From the NCBI GenBank assembly GCA_001655205.1, contig LPNZ01007683.1:1-27100 (forward strand): a stretch of 27,100 nt of DNA, in the 5' to 3' direction. Position 1 is the stretch's first letter, and every line of letters starts with the position of its first letter. This DNA comes from Lenisia limosa. Taxonomy: Eukaryota > Breviatea. The notes below the pieces were generated by a model, which did not search any database, was not told the DNA's origin, and saw only the letters and a list, made by a program, of their open reading frames with translations. Of this stretch, positions 1 to 11,200 are shown one piece after another. The position numbers and the translations under genes are program-made.

Positions 1-620
1 AGAGCCGAAATGATCTTGTCATAAGTACCGTTTCGCTTGATGGAGCCTTGGCCGAAGGTAAGAAGGACCTGGAAGAGGTGAAGAAGGAATATATACACTA
101 TACGATATAATAGACATTTAATATATACAATGACCGCGAAAACTTAGATAAAGCTCAATTATCGAGGTCAGTGAATTCCTTCAATGGAAAGGGTTTCTAA
201 TAACTATGGAATGGAGGACTTGAAAGAGATAAAAAGAAAGCTTGGTATTACTATTGTACATAATATATCTATAACATGATGTGATATGAATAATGATATG
301 GTGATTTGGGGGAAAAGGGTGCAACTATGTATTCTTGCAAGCCTATTTCACTTAGGAAACAAACAACCACGTTTTTGAATTAAGATAGTAGTTTTCTATA
401 TTTGGATCAAGATAAACTCTTATTCCTAGATGTCAAAAAAGTAGACTCATATGACCTCATCATCACATCAGCTGCATTTCCCCATAGTAAATCCTGACCC
501 ACTTGTGACGGGAATCCTACAACAGACCTTAGCATCTTTGGGCACGGCCTTGGCAAGTTCGGTAACACGGTCTTCGCCAAAGATCACCTCAACTGGATTG
601 TAAAAATCAAAGGATCTCAT
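1..620 (-). CDS. Iron-containing alcohol dehydrogenase, N-terminal part (exons 1-2)
   Basis: Two exons on the minus strand: exon 1 at 528-620 (ATG at 620-618, 31 codons) and exon 2 at 1-68, continuing off the left edge. Exon 1 reads MRSFDFYNPVEVIFGE... ending PKDAK. Its donor is AAG|GTCTGT and the acceptor is TTCCAG|GTC, phase 0, so the join reads DAKVLLTFGQGSIKRNG then TYDKIISA. This is the N-terminal nucleotide-binding start of the group III (butanol-dehydrogenase/YqhD-like) family, which reduces aldehydes with NAD(P)H and an active-site metal. The metal ligands lie further along and are outside the window. An in-frame TGA upstream of the ATG supports this start. The usual family text at the glycine loop is YGGGS; here it is FGQGS. 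No organelle-targeting extension is visible. The identification rests on remembered family motifs, not on a search. Confidence 0.88.
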
Positions 621-682
621 TTCGTTTGTTCTCGTTGTTTCTCAGACTTCTGGGCTTCAGCTTTCTCTTTTAGCTTTTGGGA
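617..682 (-). other. Purine-rich open frame abutting the dehydrogenase start
   Basis: After a possible acceptor (TTGTAG at 688-683, minus strand) 22 codons stay open and read SQKLKEKAEAQKSEKQREQ then TK and TGA. The TGA (619-617) overlaps the dehydrogenase ATG (620-618) as ATGA. It is most simply the purine-rich 5' leader of the dehydrogenase mRNA, where lysine and glutamate codons arise by composition. It could instead be a lysine/glutamate-rich last exon of an upstream minus-strand transcript. The phase would even fit the exon ending at 2631. Confidence 0.25.
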
Positions 683-2181
683 CTACAATAATACTTCTAT
701 CCAGCAGCAAATAATTTCTGAAATCCCCGAAAAAAACAAATACAAATTTTGGGTTGTTTTATGTAGCAAATGTAACTAATATTATTTCTTATTTGGGTTT
801 CAAAAATTCCAAATAAGCCATCAAACCAAAAACTATTTTGTACAATGGAGCGACAACCCAGTCCGGACTTTTTCAGACATCCAGTCCGGACTTTTTGTTT
901 TTTTAACCTAAAATTATTATTATACAATTTTTGGGAAATTTTCGACATCGAATTTGCGCGTGCCAAAATATTATCGCTAACTTCTAACGATTAGCGCTAA
1001 AATCAGTTCTAATCTGGTGACCCTATAGGTGGAATATACACATTATACATACATATCTAGCATGCTAATATGTATTATATCGGTGTAAAAAATTATTATA
1101 CGTTTGTACGCCTCCACCATGCCCGCTCACATAAAATTGGGCCTTGCTTTTGGGAGAGAGCCCATACGCCTCTGTTGGTGCCGGTGCCGCGTCTTGTTTC
1201 AATAACATATCTTATGTCGATTGTTGGAATGTGTCTGTTGGATATGTTGGACCCCACCCTTAATTTTTCAATGCTTCTATTTGTTGATTATTCACTTACC
1301 ATTCCGGGTGTACCGCTTAAAACCTTGCTAATGATCATAATGTAATTTTGATGGTAATTGTGATGCTATTTTTATTTCTCATTTCTATAATATAAAAAAC
1401 TATTCCCCTATCAACGTGTTACGAGATAGCTGAGGTTAGTCAAAATTCATTTGAAATGTCAATTGAAACCCATTCTCTAGGGGACTGATGAATGGGGGAG
1501 ACTAAATCTCAAAATGGTATTAGTAGAGCTATGTTTTGAAAGGGTAATCCAAAATAGGCACTTTTACTAAAACAATACATCTTTTGAATCAAATCTCAAT
1601 CAAGTAATAATATCACTATGACGCATCGACGGTTTTTCTGAACGTTGGAATTCCATTTTTTACATGGGAACCCCATGGAATTTTAGTATTTTTTTGGGAT
1701 TCCCAAATAATATATGGAAATCCCAAGTCGATGCGCCGGTGATACTCCACAGGGTAATTTTGGGTTTGCCGGCATTTCCATGGTCACCACAGAGATACCA
1801 AGACAATCTTGGAATTTCCAGGATATACCATGGTCTTTCTGAAAATTCTGAACGACAAAGAAAAAAATTCGACTTGGGGACCATAGATCTACCAATTACA
1901 TTTGCTGACATCAAATGAATCACATTGAACATGGCAACCGACGCACTTTAGAATATCATATTATATATTATAGTCAGTAACGTTTCAAGATGCTATTCTA
2001 AGGATTGTTCAGAGATCGAGCGTTTTGCGCGCGGGTACAAATTTGCAAATTTTCACTTTTCCAGATTCCAGATTTCTTCAAATATCTAAACTAGAGAACG
2101 GGTTTTATTGACTTCTAATTCTACCCAAAATAATACTAATAACAGCCGGAAACAAACACACACCACAAACGCGAACCCAAA
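621..2181. other. Intergenic spacer without a supportable gene
   Basis: The stretch lies between the dehydrogenase start and the probable end of the large gene, so it should hold the dehydrogenase promoter and the 3' region of the large gene. Visible content: two direct copies of a CAGTCCGGACTTTTT motif (about 850-896), a short palindrome TTAGCGCTAA near 991-1000, and a 22-bp segment (1696-1717) that recurs at 25933-25954. A GC-richer patch around 1110-1200 has open frames on both strands, but I found no convincing protein in it. Confidence 0.5.
2104..2109 (-). promoter_or_regulatory. Candidate poly(A) signal AATAAA
   Basis: Minus-strand AATAAA lies about 75 bp beyond the TAA of the candidate terminal exon (2182-2220). 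The position is reasonable for polyadenylation, but the hexamer is common by chance in DNA this AT-rich. Confidence 0.3.
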
Positions 2182-2220
2182 TTAGCCTAAAGTAGAAAAC
2201 TCCGAACTGTCAATTGCCAA
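2182..2220 (-). CDS. Large gene, candidate terminal exon
   Basis: Acceptor CACTTTAG at 2228-2221, then LAIDSSEFSTLG and TAA, phase 0, fitting the exon that ends TVIAVYW. A short polar tail after the last helix is reasonable, and an AATAAA lies about 75 bp downstream. With only 12 codons the evidence is thin. The alternative is the lysine/glutamate-rich frame at 617-682. Confidence 0.45.
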   Translation of the reverse strand: MAIDSSEFSTLG

Positions 2221-5200
2221 CTAAAGTGTGAAGCTGGCATCTCATTTGAGGAGGAAATAGGGTGGAGAAAGGAAATAAAATTAGGTTGTACGTGTATAGA
2301 GCCTCCCATCCACTCAAACATCTAATTCGCATCCCTTGTTCTTCACAGCTGCTCTTCCCTCCTACACAGGTTAGTTTGAGATGGTATTCTTCATAGATAA
2401 TAATAAAAAAATGATAACAATGAGAAATAAAAAACAGGGTTGTATCGGCCGAAGCCGTCCACACTATCACGCTTGATATAATGAATCTTGTATAATATTA
2501 ATTCACCTATTCATTTGCCTTACAACTTTGTGCACACAGCTTTGTAAGTGCCTCCCCAGCATAAACAATAGTATATATTAATGAATACACAATTAATGAA
2601 TATAATCTGGTAATTGCAAAACCCAGCCACCCAATAGACTGCAATTACAGTGGCAAAAGGCGTTGATATGAGTAACGTCAAAAGAGCAATTGTAGCCAAA
2701 GTGTCGGAACTGTGGGCGGTAGCGTCTCCCTGTCTTGTTAAAATGCGGGGAATAAAGGGATTGGACAGGGGAATAAAGGGTATCAAGGGATTATTTGAGC
2801 GTATATAGTAGGGCTCCATGCAATTAATTGAAAATAATTTCACAATGTGAAGTCGGAGTTGTCACAGTGCAAATTGTGGACTACACCTATATCATCAACT
2901 ATTGTATCGGAACAATACGGTCCGCCCTCTCACATTTTCATCAACAAAGAGTGGTGCTGAGCAGAGTACCAAAAAGTTGATTGCTGGGGGTGGGGGGTTA
3001 GAAGGCTCGTTGTGTACAGTTAAAACTCCGGATCTTTATGATACTAGTTTCAAGAGAGACTTTCCTGCAAACAAAGCCGCCTACACATCAAAGCAGCGTC
3101 CAGGATGGTGAGCGATCGAGACAAATAGGGGCTTGCAACAAGGGTTGCAGCTATGCTCAGAACAAGGACGGTCGTCAGTAGCATGACCTTGGAGAATGAA
3201 TCAATAAATACTAAGAGTGAAAAAATAACAATCATACATAATATATGTATAGTCAAAGCTCCGGACATCATTCAAAATTCCCGGACACATCAAAACTCCC
3301 GGACAGCTTGAGTTTTTCATACAAAATCACCATAAACCACCTAGAAACCCTATTTCCTTTCTGTTTTTGAAAGTAATCTCAATCTTAATCAAATAATGAA
3401 ACAATGTAACATATTATCGTGTCAGAACCAAATTAAGTCCCTAAGCTCTCTATTAACGGTCCTAAAACGGTCAAAAACAAGCAAAAACCGTAATAAAAGG
3501 CCACATTCAAGGAATAAATGGCAACTATCCGGGAAAGTTTACCGCTGTAGACNNNNNNNNNNCTTAACACTAATAAGATTCAGAAAAAAATCCTGTGAAA
3601 AGGCAAAAGGGGGACCCCCGGGAGACCAAATTCACGGATTTTTGACACTTGCTCAAAATTGAAAAACAAAGTTAGGGAACATTAGGAGGTCCATTTCTCT
3701 ATGTATCTGTCGAAGCATTTTTCAAAAACACAAGCAATGGCCTATACAAGGTGTCAACTTCAAGCTGTCCGGGAGTTTTGATGTGTCCGGGAATTTTGAA
3801 TGATGTCCGGAGCTTTGAGGACCCACATATACTATTTATACATAGTATATGATATATACATACTACATGTATGTATGTATGTACATGTATGTCGTCTTCA
3901 GAGGGTAATACACAAACCAATGCCAAAAATGCTTGGGAAAAAAAAACAAAGGGGGGGGGGTATTGAATTAAATACGATATAACATATTTTATAGTAATTA
4001 TACATGTATATATTATGATATATATATTATATATATCGATATCTGTNNNNNNNNNNNNNNNNNNNNNNNNNNNNNNNNNNNNNNNNNNNNNNNNNNNNNN
4101 NNNNNNNNAAACCTGAACATTTGGATCCGAAGAAAACACACGCATTGCACACACAATGGCTAAGGACCTAAATCGTCAGGATATAACTAATACATATGAT
4201 ATTATTCGGTCCGATCATAGTATCCAAAATTGTCAGGAATAATCGAGAAATTCAGTAATTATATTACGGGTGAGGCTTCACTTCGGTTCATATTTTTAGA
4301 TAAATCTTCGAAAATTATCAATATTTACGGTATCTGTCGAACCGAAGTGAAGCCCTATTTACGGGATAGTTGGGAATCCCAAGGTATCATGAGAAAAAGG
4401 CCTGAAAACATTATTATCTATTAAGAGGTGATATTTCTTGGGTTTCCCCAGAATTGCCTTTCAAACCTGAGCATTAGTGTCACTTCCCAGAGGTAGTAGT
4501 CAGGGTTGAATCGGACGTAGAGGAAAGCCGTTCTAATAGGGTAAGGCAAGGGAACGGTGGGAATTTCAAGGAACTGGTCCGCATATATTGCCCCTCTACC
4601 ACCACAATAAATAAAAATCAGTGTATCCTCCCCGAATTAACTCCATTACCAGAATAAATGAATACCCCCCTCCCCCGGCCCAACGCTTTCAAGCTTTCTT
4701 GGTCATAGAGTACGTCCTTTGNNNNNNNNNNNNNNNNNNNNNNNNNNNNNNNNNNNNNNNNNNNNNNNNNNNNNNNAGGGGCAGATAATGAACAAAACAA
4801 AGGCAATAATGAAGGGCAGCAGCACCGCTTGATGGTCACCCTCAAAGCATTTGATTGAAGGATCTGGAATGTAAATCAGCAGCTTGATGGAATGTGTGGA
4901 ATGTGAATCAGCAGCTTGATGGTGGATATGATAACATGAAAACAAAGAGAATTTTGGCGATTAAGTTAACAGCTGTATGTTTAAGGGATTGGAAAGTCAC
5001 ATTTGTTTTGAATAGCTTTCGCCTTCCTGGTTTATGAAGATGGACACTGTTGTCGAATTCGTCTACATGATTCTTTTGTCTGATGAATGAGGCAATGACA
5101 CGACTTATGTGTGTGTACATTCCTACGCGGAACTTCTCAACCTCGAGAAAATGTATCAATCGTATATTGATGCCGGACTGGTTTGTATTTTGTAAATTTT

Positions 5201-8200
5201 CTTGGAGTTTAATTGTCTTTTTTTGTGCCTGAAATGCTAATAGAATTCTGTTCCTTAATAATACAAAAAGAGGGTCAGGCCTTATCTCTACTCAAGAAAA
5301 TATTGGAAACGTTAGGTTTGTTTTGAATAATCTGCATAGGTTGCTACCGTTCACGGTTCAACATTCGGATGGAAGTTCTTCGTCTTCTAAAGAACCCTCT
5401 TACAAAATCCGTATTATCTTTGCGTCTATTTTTCCTGAAACGGTGTAGTAATGATGAAGATACAAGGATGGGAAAGGCCCGCGAGAGGACTCCAGTGGTA
5501 CCGAGGAGTAAGGGCGAGAGTATGTTGTTTGCTCAGTTTAATTAATTAAATTGCCTCTTCATTATTTGGCAAACGTAGCGTAGTCACCAGCTCCATACAC
5601 TCACAGTTTTAGCACAATGGACGAACTCCGGCATTACGAGCAAAACCTGACGGCTTCCGTACCTGCACAGTTTTGGGGAGATGTCATTTCTATGTATTTG
5701 TGATTAATATGAGCAGTTGGCTGCAAGTATGTTTCCGTTGATAATCAAAATTATGAACTTACAGAGATTCTTTGTTCTTACAATTTCGGACAAATGATGG
5801 ACTGCCACATGCGCACATGAACCGCACTACCCACGCTGGAGTTGCAACTTACCTGCGAAAGCATGGCAAAAAACTGTGGGTTGAAATCATATTATATACA
5901 CGTAAGTTTTTGTAATTATAGTCCATATATATATAACCTTTCAGGCCAATGTCAGAAGAGAACTTAACATCACTTGTCATAACTTCTACCAATTCTGTCA
6001 CACCACAAAGCATCCGCCACACACAACGAAAGAGGCTACGGTAAACGTGAATTTGATCCCAGCGTCATTCAGGAACATGNNNNNNNNNNCCAGGATGGCC
6101 AACTTTTTCGTGGCCCTGAATACCCAAGATATGATGACCCAATTCACACTGCTTCGTCCCACCCATCTGTCTCAGCTTGGCTCACTCTGGACTTAGGAAA
6201 TTTCAGCCGATACAGCCAGCCACAAACAAACTGCTGAAGTCAGGACTGAACTCCAGACAGGCCTTCCAATCGGATCTCTTGAAGATGAATCAGCCATTGT
6301 CAATCGTGCGTTGACCATATTACCCACTGTTTCGGAAGATGACAAGCCTATTGCAAAGGTATTTACATCAGCCCTTGGCTCCTTCGGGAACCTTTTCAAC
6401 TTGACACCCCTGTAACTGCAACTGGCCGCCGAATTCACCGCAATTGAATCTGATTGTGATAAAGAACTTCTGATGAGCTGTGCATCTGCAACATCGTCTT
6501 CTTTACAACTGGGACCCATCTCAAGTCTCCGGTCTAATATCGGGGTTTACCACCTTTAAGACGGCGAGACCCTAATCAAGCCATCGTACCCAAATCAGCC
6601 ATCCCCCCCCCCCCCNNNNNNNNNNNNNNNNNNNNNNNNNNNNNNNNNNNNNNNNNNNNNNNNNNNNNNNNNNNNNNNNNNNNNNNNNNNNNNNNNNNNN
6701 NNNNNNNNNNNNNNNNNNNNNNNNNNNNNNNNNNNNNNNNNNNNNNNNNNNNNNNNNNNNNNNNNNNNNNNNNNNNNNNNNNNNNNNNNNNNNNNNNNNN
6801 NNNNNNNNNNCTTGTTTACACCTTGTCAGTGTTATTAGTATTATAACATGTATTGTAGGCAAAACCTGCACCCAAGACTCGGGGAAGACCTAAGAAGGCT
6901 GCAAAAATCTGAAAATTGTAGTTTTTGTTTTGGTAAATGTAAAAGAATAGTCCAATGGGCATTTTTTCAATTCTGGCAGAATTGTTTTGAATAATCTTAA
7001 AGCCAGTCAGATTATTGGGCAAGGAAATAGTTCTATTTACTTAAAGAGACAATAATATGAATATAAAAACGACAGATGTAAAAATGGACCCCTTTTAGAG
7101 ACTCGAGGACTGCTTTTGATGACGGAGAAATCATCTCACCGATTCAAGTAGGCTTTATGTCACGTTCTTCTCATCCTTTAGGATCGCTTACACCATATCT
7201 CGACTGGCTAGGATTTTTTGTTGTGTGTTTTTTTTCAACGAAAATGAATTTGATAACTTAACCGCCATAATGATGGATTGAGAAGGGATAATTAATACGA
7301 GAAGAGAAAAGGGATAATTAATACGAAAAGAGAAAAGGGATAATTAATACAAAAAGAGAAAAGGGTTCATAGTAGATAAGGCAGTTGACCTTACCATTAA
7401 CCAATCTCATGGACCCATCATCTTCCTCCGAACAATCCAAATAGGACAATGTGTTCAGCGCCTGAAAGGTGAACATAAACTTGTTTGAAACTGAAAAAGA
7501 GTGCAGTATGACCTTGTTTTTGAGAACAAGAGGAGTAACATGCACAAAATAAAATCAAGTAAAACATGAGAGCTTCACTTTTGCTTCCAAAACAAGACTG
7601 AATCCCGGATAAATCTTCAATAAATATCGATACTGATACAATTATTTGGAACTGACAGTGAAGCTCTAAAAAAAAAACACTCATGGGTTTTCGTGAAGTA
7701 AGTATGTACTACAAACCTGTCCAAAGAAGGCCACAACTGTAATGAGAAGAGTTGACCGTTTCATGGCTCTCCTATGGACTGTTATACCAGGAAATGTATA
7801 ATTTAAAACATTTGCTGCTTGCATGTCTTTGGAGGAAGAAACCGCATTCAGAGAGATTTCCATCGTTTTATTTGTATTCTGTGCAAATATTTTGAACAAA
7901 AATAAAATAAAAAAAATGAATGAGACATATTAATACTAGAACTTCGTCACTGAAAATATACATATTACATGTAGCATGTTGATTAATTTGTTAACTAATT
8001 ATTCTGACTGCCTCTATTCGAGCCCACAATGAAGCGTCCTTGTCAACCGTGATCATCACCAGCCCGGCAATGACAGCAACAACAAGAGCTAATGGCAGGG
8101 CACAGAGAGTCAGCAGGTAGGTCTGTAGTGAGAAGTACGGTGAGTGGGTGGGTGGTAAAATGTCGGACGTATACATAATATGATGTATTATGTCAGTGTT

Positions 8201-11200
8201 TGGTCAGGTTCGGGTTAGGGTTTCACTCTGGTCTAAAAAAGATCTATAAAAATCGAGAGAATTTCAGTCTTTTTTAAACTGAAGTGAAACCCTAGTTCGG
8301 TTAGAGTTGGAACCACTATGTCGGTTTCCGTTATAAGGGGTGAAGCAACAAAAAGGTCAGGATGAAGTGCAACATGAGAGAAAACAGATGCAACGATTGT
8401 CTCAGTTGCTCACGTTTTGGTAATTGAGTCCACCAAGTCCGCATTCAGGTCGGGTATACTAAAAATGGTTAATAGATTGACAACATAAAAAAACAGCTGC
8501 GAGTTTTCTCATTTCTTTTTGGGTATTGATCAAATATTGTATCTTTTTCCACAATATCAAATTATTTTAGAGAAGAAGCTCAGCGTACTTGGAAGTTGAA
8601 GTTGATCAGAGAAAGAGCCTGTAACGCGTCTTGGAATTCCTTAGGCCAGTGCACCTGAATTGAGGCGTACAATGCAACAGCCTGATAGTAAGTATGGTAG
8701 CTAGGGCTTCACACTCTGGACAAAAAAAGATCGGAAAACTATTGAAATATTTCGATAATTTATCAAGAAATTCAGTAAACCCTTCATTCAATATTTCAAT
8801 CCAAAAGTTGGACATATGATCATATCACAGCGGATATGGGTCAACATTCCAACTTGATAATCGGTCATCATAACACTAGTAGATATGGGTCAAAATCCCC
8901 CCCCCCCCCCNNNNNNNNNNNNNNNNNNNNNNNNNNNNNNNNNNNNNNNNNNNNNNNNNNNNNNNNNNNNNNNNNNNNNNNNNNNNNNNNNNNNNNNNNN
9001 NNNNNNNNNNNNNNNNNNNNNNNNNNNNNNNNNNNNNNNNNNNAGTTGAAATAGTAGGGTTCCAGCTGGTAGCAAAGATCAGGAGGGCAACAACACTGAC
9101 AAGAATAACTAAAAGAGTCAGAGTTAATAAGAATATTTGGTTACTCTTAATTTTGGAATGGTATTGGGCTCATTATATAGCTATGTATGTATATGCTGAC
9201 CGCGATAAGTCCTGACACGATAAGCTATATTTTGCCAATGGTGAGGACTCATCGCAGTCAGTGTACATGGCAGTAATTCCCACTAGATTACATTTATCAT
9301 TGTGCCATTGTATTCAAAAATATGGTATTACTCCCGGTTCCTACTGTACAAGTAGATAGCAAGATCTGAAACGCCTGAGCACTCGAAACACTCATCATCG
9401 AGACGATAGAATCCCGATTCACACTTTCCGCAGATAAAGCCCTTTTGAAAGTAAAAAAAAATATAACAAAACAGTGCAAAATGTATTGTTACAAAGCACT
9501 TCAAAAAATAGTAATTGACCCCTCCCCCCTCCCTAACCCTGCCAATATTANNNNNNNNNNNNNNNNNNNNNNNNNNNNNNNNNNNNNNNNNNNNNNNNAG
9601 CCGACAGCACAATTTGAGTCTCCGACACAACCTGAAGTGCCGCTAGGACACGCAATGAAGACCGTGTCTGCTGGGTAAGACTTTGTTTTTTGGACAAAAG
9701 AAGATATGAATCTAGGCAGTACAAGATGCGTGATTTTTTCTGAAAAGATGGGTGATCCTTGTTGTCTTGTACAAGAAAAGATGTTAGGTAACACTATTTA
9801 GAACATAAAAGATATGATGATTTTGTACATTAAAAGATGGGTGACACCTTTTTGTAATATAAAAGATGGTTGGTACTTGTTATTTTGAACAATAAAGCAG
9901 TTGGCTTGATTTCATGTGTGACCCCTACCCACCATTTCCTGATACTGAGGCATAGAATCCCTCTTGTGCAACCGGGGTTGCCAGCTAAACCATGTCAGAA
10001 GAAAATAATAAAAAAGACTCATCATACTATCACTTTTTGGGTTATTGTCACAAGTGTGAACTATCTTTTTCCACGCAGTGTTATGACTCATTCCACTCGT
10101 ATGCTAATTGACAAACAAGTCTCATCAATGCTACTCTTACACCCGGGGTGACTCCAAAGTCGGTGGGTCATATGCTCATAGATCATATCACTCGTGGATA
10201 CGGCTCAATTTATTCTTAACAATTGTGGAAACGGGAAAAAGCATATCAACCCCCCCCCCCTTACATAGCCAGCGCATTGAGCTCCATCAGGGCATTTGGT
10301 GCATTCTGGCGACTCCAGGGGGTTAGCCTCAAAACTTTCCAGGTAATATCCAGCCCTGCAGCGGCAACTGCAACTTGGTCAAAAGATCAAAGGTGTGTCA
10401 TGACATNNNNNNNNNNNNNNNNNNNNNNNNNNNNNNNNNNNNNNNNNNNNNNNNNNNNNNNNNNNNNNNNNNNNNNNNNNNNNNNNNNNNNNNNNNNNNN
10501 NNNNNNNNNNNNNNNNNNNNNNNNNNNNNNNNNNNNNNNNNNNNNNNNNNNNNACACAGCACCAGCCCTCGGACTCCCCATTGGTTGTGGCTCCAGATGA
10601 AAGGGTTTCGGTAGAGGAATGGCATGGAATACACTCCGTTACTGGGGCAAATGACGGTCGGAAGAACGTAGGCTCGCAGAGCTGTCGTGTAAACTATGTT
10701 AGAATAGGGTTTCACTTCGTTTCGGTCCGGTTACATACTACAGTTTATCCCGCTGTTCTAATATATAGATATATAAAAAAAAATCACAATATTACGACAA
10801 TCCTGACCTTATACTATCCTTCTTCGTCTCATCCTATCTAGTACCTTCATTCCAAATCAATCTGCCCATTCCAGCCCCTACCACCCTTCACTAAGATAAA
10901 TAATATATTCTTGTTCTTAAAAAAAATAAACCAAGCCCGAAACTGTCCCTCCCATCCTTGCCTTCAACCAAGTCCAATCATAAAATCGCAATACTTCAAA
11001 GCAGCCCAATCCTGTCCCACCTGACAGAGACCGGTATTGGCATTCAAAAAGGCCCCGGCAGAACAAGCGCATTCGGAGGTTGAGTTGCCAACTCGGGACG
11101 CTAAGGCTATACAGCTGCAGTCCTGAGGAAATAATTTAGGTGAAAAAGTTTTGTTTAAGAGAAATAATATGATATATACTGAAATCTAGGGAAACAAAAA

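Larger units (their letters stand above)
4594..6865 (-). other. Unusually long intron (2.27 kb) of the large gene
   Basis: Most introns here are 200-600 bp. This one joins the exons at 6866-6908 and 4467-4593 through G|GG. It contains gaps (4722-4776, 6080-6089, 6616-6810), a two-copy tandem repeat (4866-4922) and the plus-strand coding-like block at 5233-6558. Its size may be due to that insertion. Confidence 0.65.

Noticed and set aside
1070-1345. Plus-strand frame of 91 codons
   Set aside because: No recognisable domain or splice support. The opposite strand is equally open in part, and the patch may be a repeat fragment.
2520-2630. Extension of exon 56 to the TAA at 2520-2522
   Set aside because: The extension runs into a family-2 repeat copy, so it is unlikely to be conserved coding sequence.
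5790-5860. LPHAH in the plus-strand block resembles the HUH motif of Helitron Rep proteins
   Set aside because: The neighbouring residues do not match the Rep domain and no helicase motifs follow; five residues are not enough.
6193-6519. Minus-strand frame of 108 codons
   Set aside because: It is the shadow of the plus-strand coding-like block, does not resemble the large gene, and is not needed to join exons 6866 and 4593.
7318-7394. Read-through of exon 51 giving a hydrophobic C-terminus (FSLFVLIIPFLFSY)
   Set aside because: It is produced by the 26-bp tandem repeat, a good donor GTAAGG precedes it, and further exons with family motifs lie downstream.
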